A DNA stretch of 64,000 bases. It comes from Ruegeria conchae. GTDB taxonomy: Bacteria > Pseudomonadota > Alphaproteobacteria > Rhodobacterales > Rhodobacteraceae. Positions 38,268 through 46,820 of the stretch are shown here, piece after piece. Where the stretch lies: the NCBI RefSeq assembly GCF_000192475.1, contig NZ_AEYW01000006.1:372001-436000 (forward strand), written 5' to 3'. How positions within the stretch are numbered: the stretch's first letter is position 1; the number at the start of each line of letters is the position of its first letter. The translations under genes were made by a program, and so were the position numbers. The notes under the pieces were generated by a model. The model saw only the letters and a program-made list of their open reading frames with translations. It was not told the origin of the DNA and searched no databases.

Positions 38268-39921
38268 TAGCCCGCGCCTCAGGGTAAAGCACAGCTTTGA
38301 ACGGAGCCATTCCAACGCGGCGATAGGTTTCTAGGAAAGTTTCCTCGGCGCTATCACGCAGGTCCAGATAGGCTTCGACGATGCGTTCAACGGCAGGAAC
38401 GATCTCATCATAGGCAAAGCCCGGACCCGTGCGGTCACCGACGGCTGCCGTTTCAGTCGCGTCACCACCCAGCGTGATCTGATAGTTCTCGACGCCTGCG
38501 CGATCCAGGCCCAGGATGCCGATGTGACCGACGTGGTGGTGCCCACATGCGTTGATGCAGCCCGAGATCTTGATCTTCAGGTGGCCAATATCATGCTCCA
38601 GCTTCAGGTCTTCGAACCGAGTCGCGATCTCTTGCGCAACCGGAATCGAGCGGGCTGTTGCCAGCGCGCAGTAATCCATGCCGGGGCAGGCGATGATGTC
38701 GCTGATCAGGCCGATATTGGCGGTGGCGAGTTCGTGCTCTTTCAGCTTGGCGTGAATCGCGGGCAGATCTGATTTGTGGACATGCGGCAGGATCACGTTC
38801 TGCTCATGACTGATGCGTAGCTCGTCATAGGCGAACTCTTCGGCCAGGTCGGCCATAACGCGCATTTGCTCGGCAGTTGCGTCGCCCGGCGTCTGGCCGT
38901 GCTTTTTGATCGAGATCGTAACGATCGCGTGGTCCGCGTTTTTATGCGGCGCGATGTTGGTGTCGACCCACGAACGGAAAACCGGATCGTTGGTATAGGC
39001 GCTTTCAAACGAGGCGACGGATGCTTCGCGGAAGGCAGGTGCAGCGAAGTGGCCTTTGATTTCTTCCAGCAGGTTCATGTCAGCGCCCTTGAACTGTGGG
39101 CGGACCTGCAGGAAACGCTCGTTTACCTTGGCGCGGATGGCGTCGATGCCATGCTCATGCACGGTTATCTTGATGCGGGCTTTGTACTTGTTGTCGCGGC
39201 GGCCGATCTGGTTCCAGACGGAAACGGTGGCTTCGAGGTAAGCCAGCAAATCGTCAAAGGCGACGAATTCGGACAATTCTTTACCGATCATCGGCGTACG
39301 GCCAAGACCACCACCCACGATAACACGGGCGCCCAGAACGCCGTCACGCTCGACCAGTTGCAGGCCGATGTCATGCGCCTTGATCACGGCGCGGTCGTTT
39401 TCGCTGCCGGTGATGGCGATCTTGAACTTACGCGGCATGAATTGGAATTCCGGGTGGTCGGTGGACCACTGGCGCAGCAGTTCAGCATAGGGGCGCGGGT
39501 CGGCAACCTCATCCGCGGCAGCACCGGCGAAGTGGTCGGCTGTCACGTTACGGATGGTGTTGCCTGAAGTCTGGATGGCGTGCATACCAACCTCGGCCAG
39601 CGCGTCTAGCATATCCGGCACGTCGTTCAGTTTGGGCCAGTTGTACTGGATGTTCTGACGGGTGGTGAAATGGCCATAGCCCTTGTCCCACTTCTCGGCC
39701 AGTAAGGCCAACTGACGCATCTGTGCACTGGAGAGCGTGCCATAGGGAACCGCGACGCGCAGCATGTATGCGTGCAGTTGCAGATACAGGCCATTCATCA
39801 GGCGCAGGGGCTTGAATTCGTCTTCGGTCAATGAGCCGTCAATGCGACGCTCAACCTGCGCCCGGAACTGAGCGTTGCGTTCTGCCAAAAATGCTGTGTC
39901 GAACTCGGAGTAGCGATACAT
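38257..39921 (-). CDS. cysI: Nitrite/sulfite reductase (assimilatory sulfite reductase)
   Basis: 554 residues. Siroheme and 4Fe-4S enzyme reducing sulfite to sulfide. Cluster/siroheme ligands are in CPGMDYCALA and SGCINACGHHH. Two ferredoxin-like half-domains are recognisable (RVAVPYGTLSSAQMRQLA and RISHEQNVILPHVHKSD). Context between DUF2849 and cysH makes sulfite the likely substrate. Confidence 0.94.
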   Translation of the reverse strand: MYRYSEFDTAFLAERNAQFRAQVERRIDGSLTEDEFKPLRLMNGLYLQLHAYMLRVAVPYGTLSSAQMRQLALLAEKWDKGYGHFTTRQNIQYNWPKLNDVPDMLDALAEVGMHAIQTSGNTIRNVTADHFAGAAADEVADPRPYAELLRQWSTDHPEFQFMPRKFKIAITGSENDRAVIKAHDIGLQLVERDGVLGARVIVGGGLGRTPMIGKELSEFVAFDDLLAYLEATVSVWNQIGRRDNKYKARIKITVHEHGIDAIRAKVNERFLQVRPQFKGADMNLLEEIKGHFAAPAFREASVASFESAYTNDPVFRSWVDTNIAPHKNADHAIVTISIKKHGQTPGDATAEQMRVMADLAEEFAYDELRISHEQNVILPHVHKSDLPAIHAKLKEHELATANIGLISDIIACPGMDYCALATARSIPVAQEIATRFEDLKLEHDIGHLKIKISGCINACGHHHVGHIGILGLDRAGVENYQITLGGDATETAAVGDRTGPGFAYDEIVPAVERIVEAYLDLRDSAEETFLETYRRVGMAPFKAVLYPEARANAA

Positions 39922-39986
39922 GTTTAGCTGTCCTTAGTTGCAGCCCCGGACCTGGGGCCTTGAAGGGGAGAGAGAAGAGCCTGAAA

Positions 39987-40301
39987 TCAGACCCGGGGCT
40001 GCGGGGAGGTTTCCTGTTTGCCGTGGGCATAGTTGGACGGACCAGTCCGGCGGAAATCCTCCCGGAAATGGGTGGGTTCAGGTCCCTTGTCACCGGCGAT
40101 CGCATCGGCGAGATACGCGCCAACGATCTTGTTTGCCTGGCGCGCGGCATCCAGCAATCGAACCTGCGCATGGGCTTCATCGGTGATCAGCTCGGCCTCG
40201 GACAGATCTCGCGACCAGCTGTCATCTTCGGTCTGATAAATCACGTCGCCTTCCAACAGGTCGTTGGCGGTGACGACTTTAGGGGTAAAAGCGCGGGCCA
40301 T
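39987..40301 (-). CDS. DUF2849 small protein, first gene of sulfur operon
   Basis: 104 residues. DUF2849 proteins regularly precede cysI in alphaproteobacteria; function not established. Visible are the front VVTANDLLEGDVIYQT and the central VRLLDAARQANKIVGAYL. A siroheme synthase (cysG), which often precedes it, is missing here. Spacing to cysI is 65 bp. Confidence 0.85.
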   Translation of the reverse strand: MARAFTPKVVTANDLLEGDVIYQTEDDSWSRDLSEAELITDEAHAQVRLLDAARQANKIVGAYLADAIAGDKGPEPTHFREDFRRTGPSNYAHGKQETSPQPRV

Positions 40302-40442
40302 CAGGCAAACTCCTTATGAAAAACAGAGATCAGGTGCAGGCCGAACACGGCTTGGGATAAGCCGGGCTTGTTCATGCGTTCATCTGACTGTTTGACCTGC
40401 ATCGGATCATCTCGTGACTGAATTGACTTGAATGGCAATATA

Positions 40443-40453
40443 GGAAATATTCC
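40443..40453. promoter_or_regulatory. Candidate operator in the Lrp-sulfur operon intergenic region
   Basis: GGAA-ATA-TTCC palindrome in an AT-rich stretch between the divergent lrp-type gene and the DUF2849-cysI operon. Lrp/AsnC proteins bind short AT-rich palindromes, so it may be their site. Short motif, weak support. Confidence 0.3.
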
Positions 40454-40546
40454 CGGTAAATCGCCATATGCGCCAGCAAATAAGGACAAATGCTCTTCCA
40501 TTGGCTGCGGGCAGAACCATTGTCTTGATTTAGAGGGAAATTTGGA

Positions 40547-41020
40547 ATGTCGGTGCGGATAGACGACACGGATCGGAAAATTCTAGCCGAGCTGCAGCGG
40601 GACGCGAGCCAGTCGTTGGACGAAATCGCGGCCCGTGTCGGCAGTTCGAAGACGCCAGTTTGGAATCGCATACGCAAGCTGAAGGGGGCAGGGGTCATTG
40701 GTCAACAGACGGTTTTGCTGGATGCTGAGGCGCTTGGATTCGAGGCCACTTTCTTTGTGTTGATCCGTACGTCGGAACATGAAGCGGAATGGCAGCAGAA
40801 GTTCCTGAAAGCTTTGCGAGACCGTCCTGAGGTGCAGGAAGCGCATCGGTTGGCGGGCGACATCGACTACATCCTGAAGGTGCGAGTTAAGAATGCGCGT
40901 GCCTATGATGCATTTTACCAGGCACTGATATCAGAGGTTCGGGTGCACAACGTTACGGCTTTGTTGTCGATGGAAGAGATCAAGTCGACCACCATGCTGC
41001 CATTAAAATCTGTCGGTTGA
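40547..41020 (+). CDS. Lrp/AsnC family transcriptional regulator
   Basis: 157 residues. Helix-turn-helix DRKILAELQRDASQSLDEIAARVG plus SSKTPVWNRIRKL, then the RAM effector domain (EVQEAHRLAGDIDYILKVRV). It diverges from the assimilatory sulfur operon, which suggests it controls those genes in response to an amino acid such as cysteine; this is inferred from position only. Confidence 0.9.
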   Translation: MSVRIDDTDRKILAELQRDASQSLDEIAARVGSSKTPVWNRIRKLKGAGVIGQQTVLLDAEALGFEATFFVLIRTSEHEAEWQQKFLKALRDRPEVQEAHRLAGDIDYILKVRVKNARAYDAFYQALISEVRVHNVTALLSMEEIKSTTMLPLKSVG

Positions 41021-41036
41021 ATTAAGGCGAGTGATT

Positions 41037-41108
41037 GGGGGCGCTGCCCCCGTCGCCCATGGGCGACTCCCTGGGGATATTTTTGGCCAGATGAAGAACG
41101 GATCCGGG
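41037..41108 (+). repeat. Dispersed intergenic repeat, copy C, with two hairpins
   Basis: GGGGGC-GCT-GCCCCC and then GTCGCCC-AT-GGGCGAC form two adjacent perfect stems (41037-41067), followed by CTCCCTGGGGATATTTTTGG and CCAGATGAAG and GGATCCG. The core and GGATCCG match copy B at 31318-31377. It separates the lrp-type gene from the convergent P450. Confidence 0.6.
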
Positions 41109-41146
41109 ATCGACTGACCGGCTGATTTTTTATGCGCGTCTGGGAT

Positions 41147-42328
41147 TCACGGTTCCACCATCAGTTTGGATAGCCCATGGAAATGAAAACTGTTCGAGTA
41201 TTCAGGTTCATCTGCAAGCCGCAATTTTGGATGTCTGTTGAACAGGATCGGAAGCGCGATACGCATTTCCAATCGTGCCAGAGGGGCGCCGACGCAGAAA
41301 TGGAGACCTCCGCCAAAACTGGTGTTGGCGCTGATGTCTCGTGTTGGATTGAACGTATCAGGTTGGTGCCAGACCGTTGAGTCACGATTGGCGGCCCCCA
41401 GAAGCAATGCGACCTGATCTCCGCGGGAAAAGCGGTGCCCAAATAGCTCAACCTCTTCATAGGCATAGCGTGTGAACATATGAAGGGGCGGATCATATCG
41501 CAGAATTTCCTCGACGGCCCCATCAATGGAGTTGGGTGACAGGACAAGCTGCTGAGTGCGTGTTGTCAGTAGGGTTTTCACGCCATTGCCGATGGCATGC
41601 ACCGTCGCTTCGTGACCGGCATTCAGCAAAAGGATACAGGTTGTTATCAATTCATCGCGTGAGAGTTTTTCGCCATCTTCTTCCGCTGCGATCAACCGCG
41701 TGATCAGGTCATCGCGCGGGTCTCTACGTCGCAGTTCGATGTAGTCTTCAAGATAGGCCGTAAACTCTTGCGTGGCCTGAACAGCATCATCCTCGATTAC
41801 GCGGGTTCGGTTTGCCTGATACATGGACACCATTGCGTGGGACCAATGCAGGAATTTTGGTGCCATCTGTTCTGGAACGCCCAGTAGGCGGCAGATCGTA
41901 ATGACAGGAACCTGTGTGCAATAGGCCTGCAATAGATCGAAGGGGCCATCGGGAAATCTCTCGATCAAATCGTTGCATAATTCTTCTATGGCGGGCTCCA
42001 ACGCGGCAATGGCGCGGGATGTAAAGGCCCGCAGGACTAACGATCGCAGCCTTGTGTGCCTGGGTGGTTCGAGTTCCAACATTGAATGCGACTCGACCAC
42101 GAGCCAGGGTGCAAGGTGGCTTGGGCCGGGTTTTGCAAATTCCGTTGGTACTTCGCGCCCAAAGCGCCGATCACGCAACAATGTGTGCACGGCCTTATAC
42201 GAAGCGGCTGCAACCAAGCCATACTCCTCCCAGTAGAACAGATCGCCGAATTGGCGCGCAGTGTCATAGAACGGGTAAGGGTTTTGCACGAATGCCGGGT
42301 CAGTCGGGGATTGGTAGAGCGTCTTCAT
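41147..42328 (-). CDS. Cytochrome P450
   Basis: 393 residues, soluble bacterial type. Heme Cys345 lies in FGGGLHFCVGAPLARLE; the I-helix has LLNAGHEAT (Glu replaces the usual Asp before Thr-type acid pair variation) and the K-helix EEILRYDPP. Start chosen at MKTLYQSPTDPAF, where family similarity begins; no good ribosome site is seen. No ferredoxin gene adjoins it, so its redox partner is elsewhere. Substrate unknown. It diverges from dctB by 46 bp. Confidence 0.92.
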   Translation of the reverse strand: MKTLYQSPTDPAFVQNPYPFYDTARQFGDLFYWEEYGLVAAASYKAVHTLLRDRRFGREVPTEFAKPGPSHLAPWLVVESHSMLELEPPRHTRLRSLVLRAFTSRAIAALEPAIEELCNDLIERFPDGPFDLLQAYCTQVPVITICRLLGVPEQMAPKFLHWSHAMVSMYQANRTRVIEDDAVQATQEFTAYLEDYIELRRRDPRDDLITRLIAAEEDGEKLSRDELITTCILLLNAGHEATVHAIGNGVKTLLTTRTQQLVLSPNSIDGAVEEILRYDPPLHMFTRYAYEEVELFGHRFSRGDQVALLLGAANRDSTVWHQPDTFNPTRDISANTSFGGGLHFCVGAPLARLEMRIALPILFNRHPKLRLADEPEYSNSFHFHGLSKLMVEP

Positions 42329-42374
42329 GCGCTGCACACTTGCCATGGGCGTCGCTGAATGCAAGACCCTAGAT

Positions 42375-44108
42375 ATGCAACGGATTTGGATCATTGCAGG
42401 TTTTTTGTGCGCAGTTGGTTTGTTGTCGGCTGGGGTCTGGACATATGGCTATCGTCAGGCCTTGTCGCAGCTGAGCGAAAAGGCCGAGGCGGATCTGGAG
42501 CTGGCGGCGGACCGGTTGAGCACACAGATGCAAGTATATCAGGAAGTGGCTGCGTTGATGGCGGACCATCCTGCATTACAGGCGCTTGGTGCCGGGGCGC
42601 AGCAGCAAGCAGCACGAAAAGTGTTGTTGGATGTGGCTGACAAGACCGCTGCGGTTAATGTGATCTACCTGGACACAGATGGGCAGGCTCTGGCGGCGGC
42701 ACAGCCCGTGGCGCAGCGCGATATGTCTGAGCATCCGGCTTTTGAACGCGCCATGCAGGGAGCGTTAGGGAGCGCGCATGGTGTCGAAGACGAGAGTGGG
42801 GATCGGATCTATTCGTATGCAGCGCCAGCGTTTGGAGATTCAGGGCAAATAAAGGGTGCTCTGATGGTTCTGGCCGACGTGCAGGATGTCGAGCAGACAT
42901 GGCGTGGAAGCACAGATGCGGTGTTCTTTGTTGATGCGGATGGGGTCGTTTTTATTTCGAACCGCTCTGATCTGTTGCTTTGGCACCGTGAGCAAGGCCA
43001 GCAGGGTTTGATGTCACCAGCAGGTGAGAATGTTGAATTTGCGTCGTCACGAGTTGCCGGGCATGAAGTTTGGAAATTGAATTGGGGGCGTTATCTTCCT
43101 CGCCGTGCGTTGCACCTGACTCTCGACCTGCCGGTGATTGCGATGACTGCCGAGATGCTGGTTGATGTCGCGCCTGCTCGTCGTTTGGCAGGATTACAAG
43201 CAGCAGCGGTTGCAGCGATCTGTTTCGCGTTTGGAGCGTTGTTGTTTCTGGCCTCAGAACGTCGGCGAACATTAGCGGATGCCAATACTGTATTGGAAAG
43301 CAGGGTGGCCCAGCGCACGCGAGCGCTGACAGCGGCAAATTCGGCTTTGCGCCGTGAAGTCGCTGAGCGTGAAGAAGCCGAGGCGGCGCTCAAGCAAGCT
43401 CAGGCTGAACTGGTTCAAGCAGGTAAGCTGAGCGCATTGGGCAAGATGTCAGCGGGGATCAGCCACGAGTTGAACCAACCGTTGATGGCTATCCAGCAAT
43501 TCGCTGATAACGGGTCAGCATTTCTGGAACGCGGTAAAGAAGAAAAAACCGGCGAAAACCTGAGCCGTATTTCCGACATGGCTGCGCGTATGGCCCGGAT
43601 CATAAAAAACCTTCGTGCATTTGCCAGAAACGAAAGCGAGCCGATGGGGCGCGTCGACTTGGTTGAAGTTTTGAATACGGCTGCCGAATTGACTGAGTCT
43701 CGATTACGAGACGAAGGCGTCGAATTGAGTTGGGAGCCGCCAAAATCAGCGGTTTACGCATGGGGAGGTGAAGTGCGTTTGGTGCAGGTTTTCGTCAACC
43801 TGATCAATAATGGCGCAGACGCCATGGCTGATCGGGCAGCCCGCAAAATCTCGATCACTTTGACGAAGGGGCAACCCATTCGTGTTTCGGTCAGAGATTC
43901 CGGGCCGGGTATCGAAGACCCAGATCGCGTGTTTGAACCATTCTACACCACGAAGACAGTGGGTTCATCTGAAGGGATGGGTCTGGGGCTATCCATCTCC
44001 TACGGTTTGGTTCAAAGTTTCGGAGGGGACATTCGCGGCGCAAATACGGACGACGGTGCTGAATTTACCGTCGAACTGGAACCCTTCAGCGAGGACAAGG
44101 CTGCATGA
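42375..44108 (+). CDS. dctB: C4-dicarboxylate sensor histidine kinase
   Basis: 577 residues. Transmembrane helices at about 5-24 and 273-294 flank a periplasmic double-PAS-like (PDC) sensor; a coiled coil (300-345) leads to the H-box GISHELNQPL with His364, the N-box NLINNGADAM, and the G-boxes (SGPGIED, GMGLGLSISYG). DctB of rhizobia senses succinate, fumarate or malate. Its stop overlaps the dctD ATG, and the TRAP transporter follows. Confidence 0.93.
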   Translation: MQRIWIIAGFLCAVGLLSAGVWTYGYRQALSQLSEKAEADLELAADRLSTQMQVYQEVAALMADHPALQALGAGAQQQAARKVLLDVADKTAAVNVIYLDTDGQALAAAQPVAQRDMSEHPAFERAMQGALGSAHGVEDESGDRIYSYAAPAFGDSGQIKGALMVLADVQDVEQTWRGSTDAVFFVDADGVVFISNRSDLLLWHREQGQQGLMSPAGENVEFASSRVAGHEVWKLNWGRYLPRRALHLTLDLPVIAMTAEMLVDVAPARRLAGLQAAAVAAICFAFGALLFLASERRRTLADANTVLESRVAQRTRALTAANSALRREVAEREEAEAALKQAQAELVQAGKLSALGKMSAGISHELNQPLMAIQQFADNGSAFLERGKEEKTGENLSRISDMAARMARIIKNLRAFARNESEPMGRVDLVEVLNTAAELTESRLRDEGVELSWEPPKSAVYAWGGEVRLVQVFVNLINNGADAMADRAARKISITLTKGQPIRVSVRDSGPGIEDPDRVFEPFYTTKTVGSSEGMGLGLSISYGLVQSFGGDIRGANTDDGAEFTVELEPFSEDKAA

Positions 44109-45334
44109 TCCGCAAAGTGCTTTTGGTCGACGACGATGCCGCTGTTCGTGAAGCTTTGGCACAGACGCTTGAATTGGCAGAATATGAACCGGTTACAGCG
44201 GGATCATTTGTTGCGGCGAAAGATCATATTCATAGCGAATTTGACGGTGTGATAATCTCGGATATTCGGATGCCTGGCCGCGATGGGTTCCATCTACTGA
44301 ACTTCGCGCGCGAGGTTGATCCTGAACTACCAGTTGTTTTGCTGACCGGCGAAGGAGATATTCCAATGGCTGTGCAGGCCATGGGACAAGGCGCTTTCGA
44401 TTTTCTTGAAAAACCCTGTGCGGCAGCAGATCTTCTGGCGGTTCTGGAGCGTGCGATTGCCGCGCGGTCAGAGGTGTTGCGTGATCGTGAGCTCAAGCGC
44501 GAGTTAGAGCGAGGCGATCCTGCAGCCCGAATGCTATTCGGTTTGTCAGAGCAGGCCGAAGCCTTGCGAGAGCGCGTGCGGAGCGTGGCACCGACACACG
44601 CCGAAGTCTTAGTCACTGGACCGGCGGGCAGCGGAATATCCAAAGTGGCCGAGGTTGTGCATCTGATGTCTCCGGTCGGGCAGGGACCGTTTGTCAAGCG
44701 CCCGGCCGCCAGCCTGACGCCTGAAGGTTTGTTAACGGTCTGTGGGGACGCGGCTGGCGGGTCGCTGTTTCTTGATGAGGTTTCTGCAATGCCGGATTCC
44801 ACTCAATATGCTGCGCTGGAACTGATCGAGCAGGGGATAGATGCGCGAATAATAGCAGGCACAACTTCCGACTTGTCACAGCTTTCTGGACAGGGGCGGT
44901 TCAACGTCGATCTGTTCTATCGCCTTGATGTCATGCGGGTTCGCATTCCTGCTTTGTCCGAGCGCCCAGAGGATATCCCGATCATTTTTCGCCGTTATGT
45001 GGCACAGGCGGCGGAACAGGCTGGTATCGCCGAGCCTGAGATTACGCCTGAACATCTGGCCTCTCTCATGGCGCAGGAATGGCCGGGAAATGCGCGTTCT
45101 TTGATGTCTGCCGCCATGCGGTTTGTGTTGGGAATGCCGGAAGAGGTCGGACAGTCTGCGGACCTGGGGCTGAGCGAACAATTGGCGCGGGTCGAGAAAT
45201 CTTTGTTGGTCGCTGCACTTGGGCGCCACAATGGCAAGGCTTCTAACGCGGCCAAGGCTCTGAAGCTGCCGCGCAAGACGTTCTATGACAAGTTGGCTCG
45301 CTATGAAATCCGACCAGAAGACTATCGTCGGTAG
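44105..45334 (+). CDS. dctD: DctD-type response regulator with degenerate AAA+ domain
   Basis: 409 residues. Receiver domain with phosphoacceptor Asp53 (ISDIRMPGRDG), an AAA+ region, and a C-terminal Fis-type helix-turn-helix (NAAKALKLPRKTFYDKL). The Walker A loop at 172-179 is GPAGSGIS: the essential Lys is Ile. The segment between FVKRP and GGSLFLDEV is about 25 residues too short and lacks the ESELFGHE and GAFTGA elements that contact sigma-54. Walker B and the FYRLDVMRVRIPALSER region remain. It probably activates without sigma-54, as known for Rhodobacter capsulatus NtrC. Confidence 0.9.
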   Translation: MIRKVLLVDDDAAVREALAQTLELAEYEPVTAGSFVAAKDHIHSEFDGVIISDIRMPGRDGFHLLNFAREVDPELPVVLLTGEGDIPMAVQAMGQGAFDFLEKPCAAADLLAVLERAIAARSEVLRDRELKRELERGDPAARMLFGLSEQAEALRERVRSVAPTHAEVLVTGPAGSGISKVAEVVHLMSPVGQGPFVKRPAASLTPEGLLTVCGDAAGGSLFLDEVSAMPDSTQYAALELIEQGIDARIIAGTTSDLSQLSGQGRFNVDLFYRLDVMRVRIPALSERPEDIPIIFRRYVAQAAEQAGIAEPEITPEHLASLMAQEWPGNARSLMSAAMRFVLGMPEEVGQSADLGLSEQLARVEKSLLVAALGRHNGKASNAAKALKLPRKTFYDKLARYEIRPEDYRR

Positions 45335-45461
45335 GGAGATCCTCCCGCCAATTTTGCCAGTATTAACATACCAGCAAGACTGTTGGGCCGGGCAGCGCGC
45401 ATATGCGGGCTGCGGTCGGACATTGCCCAGACGAATCGATTCGGTCGGGTTGATTTGATTT

Positions 45462-45479
45462 TGTGCGAAAACTCGCACT
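45462..45479. promoter_or_regulatory. Distal operator upstream of dctP, likely DctD site
   Basis: TGTGCGAAAACTCGCACT, an imperfect palindrome (TGCGA...TCGCA) in the dctD-dctP intergenic region. Its partner lies exactly 32 bp downstream, three helical turns. GTGCG...CGCAC half-sites resemble what I recall for rhizobial DctD sites. Confidence 0.6.
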
Positions 45480-45493
45480 CGACGTGGTCGCTC

Positions 45494-45511
45494 TGTGCGA
45501 AAATTCGCACA
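45494..45511. promoter_or_regulatory. Proximal operator upstream of dctP, likely DctD site
   Basis: TGTGCGAAAATTCGCACA: eight-base arms TGTGCGAA/TTCGCACA pair perfectly around AA. The match to the distal copy is 16 of 18 bases. Lies about 20 bp upstream of a TTGACT element. Confidence 0.65.
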
Positions 45512-45530
45512 AAGCATTGCGGTAGTTTTC

Positions 45531-45560
45531 TTGACTCGCGAAGTGGGCCATTAAACGTAT
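45531..45560 (+). promoter_or_regulatory. Candidate sigma-70 promoter of dctPQM
   Basis: TTGACT at 45531-45536 and a poor -10 (ACGTAT, 45555-45560) at 18 bp spacing, positioned just downstream of the two operators. I found no GG-N10-GC sigma-54 element in 45335-45702. The rest of this 368 bp gene-free stretch holds a short GGGAG-ATC-CTCCC hairpin after dctD and a leader of about 140 bases. Confidence 0.4.
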
Positions 45561-45702
45561 TGATAATAAACAACAATTATTAATTTTGTTAGTAACGGAA
45601 CAAACCGTTGAGAGGGAGAGATTGATTCGCTTCACTCCGCTTCATACGGCGCGGACTGAGCGCTTGATCGAAGTTTTAGGGAAATCTGGGAGGAAAAGAC
45701 TG

Positions 45703-46704
45703 ATGAAATTCCTAACAACGGCAGCAACTGCAATTGCACTTTCTGTCACTGCGACGGCCGGGATGGCGGCGTGTGATGACGGTGAGATCGTGGTCAAGTT
45801 TGCCCATGTGACCAATACCGACAAACATCCCAAGGGTATTGCCGCCTCGCTGTTGGAGCAGCGCGTCAATGACGAGATGAACGGCGTTATGTGCATGGAG
45901 GTCTATCCGAACTCGACCCTCTACAATGACGATAAAGTGCTTGAGGCGATGCTGCAGGGCGACGTGCAGCTGGCCGCGCCATCGCTGTCGAAGTTCGAGA
46001 AGTTCACCAAACAGTTCCGCCTGTTCGACCTTCCGTTCATGTTCAAGAACATCGATGCCGTTGATGCATTCCAGGCCTCGGCTGATGGTCAGGCGATGAA
46101 AGACAGCATGCAGCGTCGTGGCCTGCAAGGTCTGGCATTCTGGCACAACGGCATGAAACAGATGTCCGCGAACAAACCTCTGGTTGATCCGTCGGATGCT
46201 GACGGCCTCAAGTTCCGCGTACAGTCCTCGGATGTTCTGGTGGCACAGATGGAAGCCATCGGTGGTAGCCCTCAGAAAATGGCATTCTCGGAAGTCTATG
46301 GCGCGCTTCAGCAGGGTGTTGTGGACGGGCAGGAGAACACCTGGTCGAACATTTACGGCAAGAAGTTCTTTGAAGTGCAGGATGGTATCACCGAGACCAA
46401 TCACGGTATCATCGACTATCTAGTGGTCACTTCTGTGGACTGGCTGGACAGCTTGGACCCCGAAGTCCGTGATCAGTTCCTGACAATTCTAACCGAAGTG
46501 ACGGAGACCCGGAACAAGGAAGCCTTTGCGGTGAACGAAGCGGCTAAGGCCTCGATCACTGACGCAGGCGGTATTATTCGTGATCTGAACCCTGAGCAGC
46601 GTCAGGCTTGGGTCGATGCGATGAAGCCCGTGTGGGACAAATTCGCTGACGACGTAGGTCAGGACAAGATCGACGCCGCACAGGCGATCAACGCCGGGTT
46701 CTGA
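45703..46704 (+). CDS. dctP: TRAP dicarboxylate transporter, periplasmic binding protein
   Basis: 333 residues with a Sec signal peptide (KFLTTAATAIALSVTATAGMAA). Mature protein begins CDDGEIVVKFAHV; the DctP-family substrate Arg lies in the DGLKFRVQSSDV segment and ALQQGVVDGQENTWSN is the family signature. GGGAGG nine bases before the ATG fixes the start; the frame open from 45586 is leader. Captures C4-dicarboxylates for DctQM. Confidence 0.95.
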   Translation: MKFLTTAATAIALSVTATAGMAACDDGEIVVKFAHVTNTDKHPKGIAASLLEQRVNDEMNGVMCMEVYPNSTLYNDDKVLEAMLQGDVQLAAPSLSKFEKFTKQFRLFDLPFMFKNIDAVDAFQASADGQAMKDSMQRRGLQGLAFWHNGMKQMSANKPLVDPSDADGLKFRVQSSDVLVAQMEAIGGSPQKMAFSEVYGALQQGVVDGQENTWSNIYGKKFFEVQDGITETNHGIIDYLVVTSVDWLDSLDPEVRDQFLTILTEVTETRNKEAFAVNEAAKASITDAGGIIRDLNPEQRQAWVDAMKPVWDKFADDVGQDKIDAAQAINAGF

Positions 46705-46757
46705 TCCCGGATCAAGCCGCGTGTCCGGGGACTGGGGAGTTATGGACGCGTAGGTCA

Positions 46758-46778
46758 GGCGGGCCATGAAGGCCCGCC
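46758..46778 (+). other. Intercistronic hairpin between dctP and dctQ
   Basis: GGCGGGCC-ATGAA-GGCCCGCC, an eight-base perfect stem, further bracketed by GGGGAGT and ACTCCCTC. No T run follows. Such a structure would let dctP message accumulate over dctQM, as the binding protein is needed in excess. Confidence 0.6.
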
Positions 46779-46820
46779 ACACTCCCTCCACTCTCATCAT
46801 AAAAATGCGGGGACAGAGAG

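Noticed and set aside
45433..45444. CGAATCGATTCG, a perfect 12-base palindrome upstream of the dctP operators
   Set aside because: Single occurrence, unrelated to the TGTGCGAA sites; chance or structural, not enough to call a site.
45586..45702. A longer dctP reading frame adding 39 residues
   Set aside because: It would bury the signal peptide; GGGAGG sits just before the ATG at 45703.
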